Assembly (NCBI GenBank): GCA_012064385.1
Contig: QRDG01002534.1
Span: forward strand, 62,001-126,000
Length of the DNA: 64,000 nucleotides
Direction of reading: 5' to 3'
Origin: Puccinellia tenuiflora
Taxonomy: Eukaryota > Streptophyta > Magnoliopsida > Poales > Poaceae
The notes below the pieces were generated by a model. That model was not told the DNA's origin and ran no database searches. It saw only the letters and a list, made by a program, of their open reading frames with translations. Each line of letters starts with the position of its first letter. The first letter of the stretch is position 1. Both the position numbers and the translations under genes were made by a program. This document shows, one piece after another, positions 23,372-33,461 of the stretch.

Positions 23372-25174
23372 TGTAGGAGTTATGCCCTAGAGGCAAATAA
23401 TAAAGGTGTTTTATTAGCATAACTCATATATGTTCATATTAAGTTTTATATCATGCTATAACAGTATTAAGCGGAAACATTAATACAGGTGTGGTATATA
23501 AACAACCATGTCCCTAGTAGCCTCTACTTGACTAGTCCATTGGTCAACCGACAATCAAGGTTTCCTGATCATGGGCATTTATGTCAATTGACAATGGAGT
23601 CATGTCATTGGAGAATGACGTGATGGACATCCACCCAAAGTAAGTTAACGCAATAAGATCTGTCACGAAACATCGGCATTGCGATAACTTAAAAGATACG
23701 TAGTAGTAACCAACTCCTTAGACCGTGAGATCATATTTAATCACTGTTCCGGAGGGAAGCTTTGACTGCATCAACCGTCACACCGTAACAGGGTGATCAT
23801 AAAGGTGTCTATCAGGTTTTCTAAAGGAATACGTTGAGGCGTATGCATCAAGATCGGGATTTGTCCATCCCGTGACGGAAAGATATCACTGGGCCCACTC
23901 AGTGATATTAAATCAAAGTCTTGCAAGCATGTGACTAGGTCACGGAGATGTAATATCATGGAGACGAGTAAATGAGTTTGTCGAGTAATGAGATGGGATC
24001 TCGGACAAACTTGATATCGTGCGACAAAAGGAATGGTGAACAACGATAAGGTTCAAGCGACAAAGAACTTCGTGGAACGCACAGGGGCCATCATGGGTTT
24101 CCAGATCCTGCTGTTGGTCATTGATCGGAGAGGAGTCTCGATCATGTCTGGAGTGATCCCGAACCGTAGGGTGGCACGCTTAAGGGTAGACGATGCTTAG
24201 GAATAGTTTCGGTACCAAAGAGAAATGAGAAATGAACTCCGGAATTATTCCGGGAGTTATCCGATAATGATCGGAGGAGTTCCGAAGTTCCGTTGTCCTG
24301 GAAGCAATGCTTGAAAGAAAGCATAATGAAGCGTTTTGGAATGAGAGAGAAATTTCCGATGGAGATCGGAGGAGTTCCGAAGGAGTGTCGGAAGTAAGGG
24401 AAAAGTATCCGATGGAGATCGGAGGGCAACGAAAGGAGTTTCGATGCAAGATAAATTAAATGGTATGTATTTAATATTAATTAAGGTAATTAATAATTAA
24501 ATAATATTTAATTTATATTTAAAGCGGCAGCCACCTAAATGGGCCCTATGGGGCCCATTAGGGAAACCGCCCCAAAGGGCCAAGGAAGAGCTGGCCGGGT
24601 GGGCCACTTGGGGCCCACCAGGTGGCCGGTGCACCAAGGGGGTGCGGGCTGGTGTGGGGATTAGTCCCACACCACCCCCCAAGGGAGGTGGCCTCCTCCC
24701 TCCACCTATATATATGGGTGCCCCCTCTCCCTTTGAAGGCATCCCATTGTCTCTCTTTCCCTCTCTCTCCCTCACGTGTGGTTCCGGAATATTGGAGCTG
24801 CATATGGGGTTAGGGGTTTCTCCACCATACGCACACCGCCGTGCTGTTGGAGGTTCAGTTCGAGCTGTTCATCTTCTGCTTCTGCCGCTGGACCGGAGCC
24901 GGGGGATCGTCGCTACACCGTACGTGTGTAGAACTACGGAGGTGCTGCCCGCTGCAGCACTCGTCGCCGGTACGACTACACAACCTCGAGGTCGGCGTCG
25001 CCATACGTCGTCATCATGCGTCGATACAGATCTATTGATCGTCGACGCTTGTGGTCTTCAAGGGTATGATCACCGTTCCCTCCGTTACTTTATGTCTACC
25101 TAGAGATAGATCTCGGCTAGTTTATCGTTCGCGTTGCTAGGAATTTTTTTGTTTTCTGCACATGAACCCCTTCA
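23372..25174 (+). repeat. 3' LTR of the copia element
   Basis: 1803 bp, ending GAACCCCTTCA before the TATTC duplication. A TATA-like CTATATATAT at 24706-24715 lies in the position expected for the LTR promoter, after a GC-rich stretch. A 43-44 bp segment at 24289-24332, absent from the 5' LTR, contains the small hairpin ATGCTT-GAAAGA-AAGCAT. Confidence 0.9.
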
Positions 25175-25857
25175 TATTCATCATATCCCAACAAACACAA
25201 CAATACGAGCAATTAGATCGATCGATCTCAATCATGTTAGGCAGCTCACGAGACCATTCTATTGATGAACAAGGAGAAGATATAACCATCTACCTATTTC
25301 TATGGACATGTAGTCCAAGGATGAACTACTCATGCATCGCAATGGAGTCAGCGAGGTTGGTGTAGATGCCTCCAGCGATTATCCCCCCTTCGGCAGGGTA
25401 ACAGAACAGAGCTCCAGATCGGTTTCCGTGACGATGGTGGCTTTGTATTATAATTGGCAAAAAGGAGTCCGTCTAGTGTATTGTCTCGACGTGATTCATA
25501 TATAGGTGATGAGGCGGCGCGAGAGGCCAGAGCAGGGCCCACGCTGGTTGTCCCACACGCCCCAGCCTCTGGCTACCTGGCACGGTCGTGTGGGGCCCAC
25601 CTGGCTCCCCTGATGTCCCCCTTTGGTCCCTGTGGTCTCCTCGGAGAGTTAGGTCTTCTAGAATTTTCTAGGATTATTTCGACGCCTTTTTTAAGAGATG
25701 TTCTAAAATACGAAAATAGCAGAAAACAACAACTGACACTTTGCTTTGGGTTAATAGGTTAGTTCTCGAAAATGTTGCAGAATGATATAAATATGTAGAA
25801 ATGATAGTAAATTAGCATGGAACAATAAAAAATTATCGATACATTTTGGACGTATCA
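25175..25857 (-). repeat. Right piece of the minus-strand gypsy LTR
   Basis: Starts with TATTC (25175-25179) and ends at 25857 with the palindromic LTR start (minus strand TGATACGTCCAAAATGTATC). It is homologous to 17245-17882. It rejoins the piece at 18096-18188. No matching second LTR or interior is seen to its right, so this may be a solo or truncated LTR. Confidence 0.8.
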
Positions 25858-26600
25858 ATGCTCCTTCACAACAGACCGGATAAAGCCGAGTCTTGTTTTC
25901 GTGAGGAGAGGCAAAAGTAGCATCATCAGAATGGATGGAGCCGCCAACGAGAAAAACTTTGACCAATTGGACTACCTAAATGAAGAACACGACAATGATA
26001 AATAATACAACCCAGGAGAATCAAAACTACGCTACCTAAGACTGGTCGTCCGTTCGAAAGGAAGAGTCACCGCCGATGGCATCTACAATCTCGCGCACTA
26101 CTGGTAAGTTGGGGATAGTCCCCACCTTGCGACGCAGTCGCACACACATATCACTCTACTGAATCCTCTTGTGCGACCACACCTTCGCCACCCACCACAC
26201 GCTCGCCTTTATCACCCGCCGGCCTCTCGCGCGATCACGCCGCCGTCGACCTCGCTCGCCGCACTCCTGTTGCCGCCTCTCTGCATCTGTCGCCGCGACA
26301 AAGGTATGCCCCTAGTGAATTTAGATTTTAGACGATTTAGATTTTAGATAGGAATGTCCTTGCGGTGCCATCCATCATTGTCGAGATAACCTTGGGTTGC
26401 TTACGAAATTCGCGATGTGTTTCGTTTCATAGGGTATTTACATGACTTGCCAATGTATTGACGAAATGTGGATTAATTTCTGTTTTGTAAATATTCTAGC
26501 ACTCAGTATGTCAAATTTTTAGTAAAGGTCATGCTGATTTATTTCATCAATTCTAAGAATGATCTCTTACTCAATATTTGTTAGAGCTCATTGCCATGAC
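25858..26600. other. Unclassified low-copy-looking sequence
   Basis: No TE ends and no convincing ORF. A GC-rich patch at 26170-26310 is followed by AT-rich sequence. It could be the 5' region of the AP2-like relic that follows, but no promoter element is clear. Confidence 0.4.
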
Positions 26601-27125
26601 ATGGCGGAACAACAATTACGTGGTGTGAGGAGCAAGGGAAAAATTTCATGGGGACGGAGATCAGCTATGGAGGGTAGAAAAATTGGCTTGGCCGTTGGGA
26701 CTCGCCGGAGAAGGTGGCGGCACCTACGACCTCTGCGATGTACAATTGTTCAAGGAAAATGCAGGTCTCAACTTCCCCAATGATCGAGCCAACATGTAGT
26801 TCCTCACGCCGCCGGATATCACGACAATCAAGATGGTCATAAAGAGGGAGCAATGCCCGATCAAAAGTCTACTTTCCGACCCCTTGGTGAGGCATTTCGT
26901 GGAGCAGCCAAGTGTGATTGAGTACAACCTCCAGGTGTTCAACGTAACCCCTTCGGTGCAACAACATGGAGGCTGCCATGGCGCGGGACCTCGGTACAAC
27001 AGCAGGGTGACTCCCACGACGCAGGGTCTTCCGACGACACAGACTCATCCCACGTATGGTGGGATGAGTTACAGTGTGAGATTGAAGTGGAGGAGCCAAA
27101 CATGCCATGGCGGGAGGAATGGTAA
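26601..27125 (+). pseudogene. AP2/ERF-like DNA-binding protein relic
   Basis: Conceptual reading with frame changes gives LRGVRSKGK, then WLGRWDSPEKVAA, then (one base shifted) YDLCDVQLFKENAGLNFPND. This is the order and spacing of an AP2/ERF domain (RGVR, WLGxxxxxExAAxAYD, LNFP). A further frame ends with SSDDTDSSHVWWDELQ and MPWREEW before a TAA at 27123-27125. Intact members bind GCC-box or similar DNA as transcription factors. At least two frameshifts interrupt this copy. The domain match is from memory and moderate; it could also be a captured fragment inside an unrecognised TE. Confidence 0.42.
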
Positions 27126-27169
27126 AGGCTCAAGAAAGAAGGCCAATGATGTTAGACATGTTTAATATG

Positions 27170-27345
27170 CAAGGATGTGTATTAGAGTTTAGAATGTTAT
27201 ATGCTTAATATGTAACTGATCTTACTAGAGTTTAGATGTTTTATGTTTAATATGTAGCTTATTGTATTAGAGTTTAATTTTAGGATGTTTGTTTTCAATA
27301 TACAACTTATTGTACTAGAGTTTGTAAATTATGCATTGAACTAAT
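27170..27345. repeat. Degenerate AT-rich tandem repeat, about 3-4 units
   Basis: Units of about 45-60 bp of the form TTAGAGTTTAGATGTT..TATGCTTAATATGTAACTTATTG recur with substitutions and small indels, following the AP2-like relic. No coding potential. Confidence 0.6.
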
Positions 27346-28327
27346 TAATATAGTGTCTAAATTGTGTATTTTATTTATTTTTTATCATCATGTTTGTTTA
27401 ATTTGTTAATGTGATGAATAACGCGTGCTTCAGTTGTGGCTACGCCAAGTGTAAGCATAAGAAGTTTGTCAAAGTGATCCCTGAGAATTTTGAAAATAGG
27501 ACGCTATGTTTTAATTCAACATGTTGTGTGTGAGTTGTTCATAGTTGCGTCCAAAAAATGTCTAGCTAATTGTTGTTTTCTCTATTCCAAAAAATGTCTA
27601 GCTAATTCTTGTTTTCTTATAATTGGGTGGAGACCCCTCCTCCCCCCCCCCCCCCCCCCCCCTCACCTAACATTAATTGTTTTCAGTTGTACCACTTCTT
27701 TTTTTAGGGTAGTACCTCCTTAAAATTTGTGTGTTTTCCTCTCTTGGCCCTCCCTAACAATAGATGCAATGTTTTTCTATTGGCCCCTCCCAAACAATTT
27801 CCTGCCTCCGTACCTGTCCGCAATCCCACGTCGGTCCGTATAAATTGGTGCCGGTGTAAAAGTGTTGGACCGTTTAATATGGCAACGGTAAATGTGGCGC
27901 TATGGGGGCCGTGGTTGGGCGAGATTTTTATGCCCATGGCCTGCTCATCTCTACGTGTCTCTGCCTCGCAGTACAAGGAAAACGTCTAGACTCACTAATG
28001 CATTCCGTACCAGGACTCACCTTCGGAACGTGGGTTGTTCGGTGCACCGGAGAACAAATAATAAGTAAAATTCCCAACTCAGTAGAAACATGTCATACAA
28101 ATATGATTATAGATATAATCATTTCCCAGTACATATAGGTGTATTGAATAGCAATAGAGGCGGAGAAAACATGGCATCTTTGTGCATATTCACCGGGTAA
28201 AAACCCTGTTTTCTTCCATCACTCCCCTCCAAGTATCTTTCTTCTGCGATCAACGACCCCTTCAAGTATCTTATCTGCCGCCGTGCCGCATCTGGAACAA
28301 ATTAATTACAGTAACACATACATACGC
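27346..28327. other. Sequence downstream of CP12, with simple repeats
   Basis: No gene recognised. It holds a near-perfect 30-35 bp direct repeat (CAAAAAATGTCTAGCTAATT at about 27551 and 27587) and an uninterrupted run of 21 C at 27642-27662. Overlapping ORFs at 27704-27989 have no recognisable domain. Roughly 28150-28327 should contain the CP12 3' untranslated region, which is transcribed on the minus strand. Confidence 0.5.
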
Positions 28328-28696
28328 TCAGTTGTCGTAGGTGCGGCACTCGTCGGTCTCTGGGTTGTCCTTGCAGTAGGTCTCGAGCGGGTCGGAGTCC
28401 TTGAGCTTGTCGCGGGCGTGGCTGGCCGCCGCGCTGAGCTCCTCCACCTCGTCCCACGCCGCCGCGCACTCTCCGCTGGCGCTGTCCTCCGAGCACGCCT
28501 CCTGGGCGTCCTTGATGCTCTCCGACATCTTGTCCGAGATGCCCGGCGGAGTCGAGGGCCCGCCGGCCCGGCAGGCGACGGCGCGGCTCACCGTCGGAAA
28601 CGTGACGCGGGCGGCCACCTGCGGCCTCGCGAGGACGTCGCCCCTGGTCGCGGCCGCGAAGGTAGAGAGGCTCACGTTCGCCAGCGCGGACGCCAT
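28328..28696 (-). CDS. CP12: CP12, chloroplast Calvin-cycle linker protein
   Basis: Intact, intronless, 122 residues. CP12 is a small, largely disordered stromal protein. When oxidised it ties glyceraldehyde-3-phosphate dehydrogenase and phosphoribulokinase into an inactive complex; thioredoxin in the light releases them. The N-terminal 45 or so residues (MASALANVSLSTFAAATRGD...) are rich in Ala, Ser, Thr and Arg and poor in acids, typical of a chloroplast transit peptide. The mature part has the N-terminal cysteine pair (ACSEDSASGEC), the CP12 signature AAAWDEVEELSAAASH, the C-terminal cysteine pair in ETYCKDNPETDEC, and the conserved end RTYDN. The start at 28694-28696 (GCA ATG GCG) is the only ATG giving a transit peptide. 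A TATA box lies 91 bp upstream. No lesions are seen, and the high GC of the 5' half is normal for grass genes. Confidence 0.96.
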   Translation of the reverse strand: MASALANVSLSTFAAATRGDVLARPQVAARVTFPTVSRAVACRAGGPSTPPGISDKMSESIKDAQEACSEDSASGECAAAWDEVEELSAAASHARDKLKDSDPLETYCKDNPETDECRTYDN

Positions 28697-28786
28697 TGCA
28701 GCACCAGCTAGGTCGCTCGTCGGTCGATACGAATTTTCTGTGCTGAAGCTGTAACAAGGCCTTGCGTTCCAGGCGGTAAGGTTTCA

Positions 28787-28794
28787 TATTTATA
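28787..28794 (-). promoter_or_regulatory. TATA box of CP12
   Basis: TATAAATA on the minus strand, about 91 bp upstream of the CP12 start codon, which allows a leader of about 60 bases. Further upstream are a CCAAT (28857-28861, plus-strand sense) and two ACGT cores (28828-28831, 28873-28876) of the kind found in light-responsive promoters. Their role is inference. Confidence 0.7.
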
Positions 28795-28796
28795 GC

Positions 28797-29155
28797 TCTG
28801 TTTGAGTGTTCGGGAAGGGAGTCTTTTACGTGCACTCGTTTCCTATCACCTCTGGGCCAATCGCTGTGGGCCACGTCGTCTGCACTGGAGATATTTTTCA
28901 TGCAAGGAGACGAAGACTTGCGAGGAAGATCTTTTCTTCTGTGTGTTCGGGATCGCTCCGCTTGGGAGGATGAGTGTGAAGGCGTTCTTGGGTGTTTCTT
29001 CGTATCAGAGTTCCTGTTGGATACGAAATTGATACGAGGTTCAGGTTGCGCCAGAGGAAAATGGTTTGACAAGACTCGATTTGATTTCTTTTCGAATAGG
29101 GCTTCCATCCCAGGCTCCCAGCCTATGCATCCAAACAAATGTAGACAACCATACT
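28797..29155. other. CP12 upstream region
   Basis: Unique-looking sequence with no gene. It ends abruptly at 29156, where the duplicated retroelement segment begins, so at most about 460 bp of original upstream DNA remain next to the CP12 start codon. Confidence 0.6.
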
Positions 29156-29946
29156 TATATTCTAGCGTTTAGACTATTCAAAGTTTACAAATAAAGCATC
29201 ATCCTGTTAGCGACCCAGGTACAAGCCCAGGAGAACACCCAAGTGCAGGCCCAACAGACGGCCCAGAGCCTCCACGAAAGAGCAACAGGACACGGTGGCT
29301 TCCTGCTCTCCTGAGAGACGAGTGACTAGTATAAGTAAGAGGGTAGCGAGTCCCAGAAACTTGGCTTGGATGTAAATGGCTTTGTCGTGGATCACACGCT
29401 GAGGCGTAGCTGTAATCAAACAATTCGCAGCAATTCCGCGATGAACCCTAATTCCCCGCCTCCAATTCCTCCGCTAGATTAGGGTTAACAATCTGGTACC
29501 AGAGCTCCGATCTGGAGCAATTTCCCCCCACCCACCCAGCACCGCATAGGCCAGTACACTAGACACCTCGCCACGGAGGTCGAGAGCCTCACCAACAAGG
29601 AACTCCTCGAGTCCTTCAACAAGCTCATCGATGCGCAGCGCCGCGACATGGAGGAGCAGCGCCTCACCACGTCGGAAGCGCTCCTGAGCCACCATCGACA
29701 CCCGATGGAGCTCCTTGACGACATACGCGCAGACCTGGGGGATCTACACCTCTGACTGGATCGCGCCGTCCCCACCTCTCCCACCACGGCGTCTTCACCT
29801 CCGACGCCGAAGGACGGCGAGATCGGCCCAAGCGGGCACGGCGACGACAAAATTCGCCGAGGGGAAGCGCATGAGACCTCCGGGCTCTATGTGCCTCCTC
29901 CGCCAAGAGGTGCGCAACCCGGCCGATCAGTCTCATCCTTTCCTCC
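29156..29946 (+). mobile_element. 5' fragment of a Reina-like chromovirus (duplicate copy 1)
   Basis: Direct repeat of 31309-32099 at constant offset 2153, with almost no indels. It includes 49 bp of left flank, an LTR (29205-29490, TGTTAGCGACCC to AGGGTTAACA, 286 bp), the primer-binding site (TGGTACCAGAGC) and the start of gag (SLTNKELLESFNKLIDAQRR-type reading). It stops in mid-gag. Because flank and LTR are both shared, this is a segmental duplicate and not an independent insertion. Confidence 0.85.
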
Positions 29947-31308
29947 ACACGGGTCGCGGCCTCTTCTAGCTTTCTCCGTGCCTTTAAATATGGGAGCGAT
30001 CAATTGAACTGTATTAAATTGAACGAAATCGAGTGATTGAGGATGATTCCGTCGAGAGCGGCTTCACCCCACCAACGCTTGACGCTAGCGATGGCACACC
30101 GGCGGCGCGGGCGACCTCCCATGTCGTGAGCCAGGGACGAGTCATCGTATGGCATGACGAGGTGCTCAGCTGAGAGCCAGATTTGTTTGGGCTCCTCGGA
30201 GTCGATCGATTTAATTAGGAGCAGATAGGATCGCGTCTACACCTCTTCATTGGCCACGTACTCCATGCCATCTTTGGCTACGCTGGGTTGCTCATGGGGT
30301 CTGTTAGCAGCCCAAAGTCAGCCCACGCTCAACCAGCGTATTGGGAGGCCCAAGGCCTCTCTCTGCCCAAAAGACCGGCCTGAAGGGAGAGGTTTGCCCA
30401 ACTATATAAGATGGTGTCGGCCTCCCTCAACTGGCGAGGTGGGACTAAACTCGGTGCGTCCACCGGTTCGTCGCACAGTCATGCCGTCCGTTCGAGTGCC
30501 TGACATCCCATCCCCCTAAACAGGGGCGATGCAGATCGCCAGCCCACCTAATAGCGACGCGCATGCTGGCTCTGATACCAGATGTTAGCGGCCCAAAGTC
30601 AGCCCACGCTCAACCAACGTATTGGGAGGCCCAAGGCCTCTCTCAGCCCAAAAGACCGGCCTGAAGGGAGAGGTTTGCCCAGCTATATAAGCTGGTGTCG
30701 GCCTCCCTCAACTGGCGAGGTGGGACTAAACTCGGTGCGTCCACCGGTTCGTTGCACAGCCGTGCCGTCCATTCGAGTGCCTGATAGGGTCGTTGTCGAT
30801 GCGTCGATCCGATCAGCAGCACACACTGGTTGGTGCGTGAGTATATGAAAACAAAGCATGAAGAAAATCAGAGATCACACATATTGGAGAGGGGTAAGGA
30901 ATTTAATTCCTAATCCAAATATTGGCCTACATATAGCACGATTTTGGCACATCGTGGTTGCTCGAAGAGTATCTTCACTTGGTATCACGACTTTCACGAC
31001 TAAGGAGGCGACCAGACTCACTTGTGACGCCGCTGGTTCTACTGCGAATGGGAGTTTCTTTCTCCTCTATCTATCATGGGAGAAAACGGGGTGCCTCGGC
31101 ATGAACATGTTGGGGTTCATTCTTTCTGGATGAATTTTTCAGTTTGTACAAGCTTGTGTGTTTGGGTGGTCTCTCTGAGGTAAACATCGTTTTGGTATTT
31201 TATTTTTCAGCCTCGATGCCGTCAGTGTCATGTTGGGTGCAAAGTCTTTTCAATTGAATGCATTAACAATCACAATCAATATGTTGCAACGCACGGGCAT
31301 TTGGCTAG
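29947..31308 (+). mobile_element. Probable 3' part of a Helitron
   Basis: The right end reads TGCAACGCACGGGCATTTGG followed by CTAG (31305-31308) and then T, which matches the 3' end pattern of grass Helitrons (GC-rich element, short spacer, CTAG, inserted before T). The hairpin is weak here. No 5' terminus (A|TC...) and no Rep/helicase ORF is seen, so this is a fragment or a non-autonomous element. It carries a TRIM at 30302-30786. The left boundary is set only by the end of the duplicated segment. Confidence 0.55.
30302..30786 (-). mobile_element. Complete TRIM retrotransposon, 485 bp
   Basis: Two direct LTRs of 204 bp (30302-30505 and 30583-30786), about ten differences between them, enclose only 77 bp. 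On the minus strand the interior starts with a primer-binding site (TCTGGTATCAGAGCCAGC, 30582 leftwards) and ends with a polypurine tract (TTAGGGGGATGGGA) before the next LTR. The LTRs read TGTCAGGCACTC to GGGCTGCTAACA on that strand (TGTTAG...TGACA on the plus strand). The target-site duplication GGGTC is perfect (30297-30301, 30787-30791). There is no coding sequence, so it depends on proteins supplied in trans. The primer-binding site is shared with chromoviruses. Confidence 0.92.
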
Positions 31309-31357
31309 TATATTTTAGCGTTTAGACTATTCAAAGTTTACAACTAAAGCATCATCC

Positions 31358-31643
31358 TGTTAGCGACCCAGGTAGAAGCCCAGGAGAACACCCAAGTGCA
31401 GGCCCAACAGACGGCCCAGAGCCTCCACGAAAGAGCAACAGGACACGGTGGCTTCCTGCTCTCCTGAGAGACGAGTGACTAGTATAAGTAAGAGGGTAGC
31501 GAGTCCCAGAAACTTGGCTTGGATGTAAATGGCTTTGTCGTGGATCACACGCTGAGGCGTAGCTGTAATCAAACAATTCGCAGCAATTCCGCGATGAACC
31601 CTAATTCCCCGCCTCCAATTCCTCCGCTAGATTAGGGTTAACA
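31358..31643 (+). repeat. 5' LTR of the Reina-like element
   Basis: TGTTAGCGACCC to AGGGTTAACA. Near-identical to 29205-29490. TGGTACCAGAGC at 31647-31658 is the primer-binding site, with one change from the usual TGGTATCAGAGC. Confidence 0.82.
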
Positions 31644-31679
31644 ATCTGGTACCAGAGCTCCGATCTGGAGCAATTTCCC

Positions 31680-32670
31680 CCCACCCACCCAGCACCGCAT
31701 AGGCCAGTACACTAGACACCTCGCCACGGAGGTCGAGAGCCTCACCAACAAGGAACTCCTCGAGTCCTTCAACAAGCTCATCGATGTGCAGCGCCGCGAC
31801 ATGGAGGAGCAGCGCCTCACCACGTCGGAAGCACTCCTGAGACACCAACGACACACGATGGAGCTCCTCGATGACATACGCGCAGATTTGGGGGATTTGC
31901 ACCTCTGACTGTATCGCGCCATCCCCATCTCTCCCACCACGGCGTCTTTACCTCCGACGCTGAAGGAAGGCAAGATCGGCCCAAGCGGGCACGACGATGA
32001 CAAAATTCGCCGAGGGGAAGCGCATGAGACCTCCGGGCTCTATGTGCCTCCTCCGCCAAGAGGTGTGCAACCCGGCCGATCAGTCTCATCATTTCCTCCT
32101 GATGATTTGCACCACCACCACAAATCTTTTGTTGAAAATTGATTTTCTCCACTTTGGTGGCACTTTTCCTAAGCTGTGGCAGCAGTGCTGTGAGGATTAT
32201 TTTCACCTATTCGACACTCACAATTCCCTTTGGATTCCCGTAGCACTATGCAATTCGAAAGCAATGTCGCACGATGGTTGCAATCTGTGCAACGCAAACT
32301 CTCTTCTGCCACTTGGGAGGAGTTTTGTAGCTGGTTGCTCGTGCGTTTTGTTCGCAATCAACACCAAGCACTTCTTCGTCAATTATATCAGATACATCAA
32401 GCTTCCTTAGTAGAAGATTATGTGGAGCGTTTCTCTGAGTTGATAGATAATTTAGCAGCATATGAACCCAACTTGGAACCCCTTCGCTACACCAAACGAT
32501 TTCTCGACGGCCTGAAACCTTCTATTCGTTCTATCATTGATATTCAGTGCCCTGTCGACCTCGATACTGCATATTCTCTCGCATTGTTGCAGGAAGATGT
32601 GGTGGGAGCATCGATGGGTTTTCGTGGTCGACCTCCGCCACCGCTGGTGGCATTACCTCCACCGCCATGA
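31680..32670 (+). pseudogene. Reina-like gag
   Basis: A first part reads SLTNKELLESFNKLID and a coiled-coil-like Glu/Leu-rich stretch. A stop (near 31910) and a shift near 32140 precede the retrotransposon gag domain at 32200-32600 (ARWLQSVQRKLSSATWEEF, LVRFVRNQHQALLRQLYQIH, FSELIDNLAAYEP, FLDGLKPSIRSII). It ends in a proline-rich tail. It is broken by at least two lesions. Confidence 0.75.
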
Positions 32671-32989
32671 AGGCCACTTCCATTACCTGCTCAACCTGCA
32701 GCTAAACCAACTCTGTTGCTGGAGAACAGAGCGCAGGGAGAGTCCAGTCATTCACAATCTACTGAAGACAAACAGACTACTCTTCGCAATTATAGAAGAG
32801 CAAGGGGCCTTTGTTTCACCTACGGTGAGCGATGGGCAAGAGACCACCAATGCAAGGCGACAGTTCAAATGCATGTACTGTAGGAAGTGCTCGAGTTATT
32901 CCAAATTGATGATGATGATGCAGAACAAGCTTCCAACCCTACTTCGACAGCTGAATGACACCTCATGGCTGCTGATACTGTCATTAAAA

Positions 32990-33450
32990 ATCCAAGTACA
33001 CTTACTTTCCTATTGACAGGTGTGGTACAAGGGAAACCTGTGTAGTTTCTGATTGATTCAGGTAGTACCCATTCCTTTTTTAACAGTAAATTCAGCAGTC
33101 TGATGGGAGATGTGGAGCCATTGGCTGCCAAGCTGAGAGTAAAAGTGGCAAATGTGGATCTCTTGCACTCTGATACTGGATTGACTGATTGTGCCTGGAA
33201 GTGAAGGGCACCAATTCCACTCCAATTTCAAGTTCCTAGCACTGGGCACTTATGATGGTATTTTGGGTCTTGATTGGCTAGCTTCTCATAATCCCATGCA
33301 TGTTGATTGGGAGGAACAGTGGATGTCATTTGAGCATGAAGGGAAAACTATTACTTTGCAAAGTCACCTGTCTGAACAGTTTTCTTGTACTGTTGTGCAG
33401 GTGTCTCTCTTGAGGACTGATTTAGAGAAACTGCCAGCACCAACCATGTG
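32990..33450 (+). pseudogene. Reina-like aspartic protease
   Basis: The conceptual frame contains LIDSGSTHSFFNS (33048-33086), the retroviral-type protease active site. YDGILGLDWLASHNP at about 33250-33300 is the conserved second motif. Frames change between them. Confidence 0.75.
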
Positions 33451-33461
33451 AAGTTAAGCAA

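Larger units (their letters stand above)
18189..25174 (+). mobile_element. Ty1/copia element, BARE/Angela-like, heavily decayed
   Basis: LTRs start TGTAGGAGTTATGCCCTAGA, a variant of the BARE-1 start. The target-site duplication TATTC is present at 18184-18188 and 25175-25179, so both outer ends are original. The 5' LTR is truncated at 19318 and joined directly to pol-derived sequence; the LTR end, primer-binding site, gag and protease are lost. A typical polypurine tract (AAGTGGGAGAC) precedes the 3' LTR. The element was inserted in a gypsy LTR of opposite orientation. Confidence 0.9.

Noticed and set aside
28283..28754. Plus-strand ORFs opposite CP12
   Set aside because: Antisense shadows of a GC-rich gene.
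28302..29138. 278-codon ORF on the minus strand overlapping CP12
   Set aside because: It reads CP12 in another frame and continues into the promoter. CP12 motifs and the TATA box support the shorter frame.
30302..30786. Cassandra-type TRIM (5S rRNA-bearing LTR)
   Set aside because: No 5S rRNA internal promoter sequence was found in the LTR.
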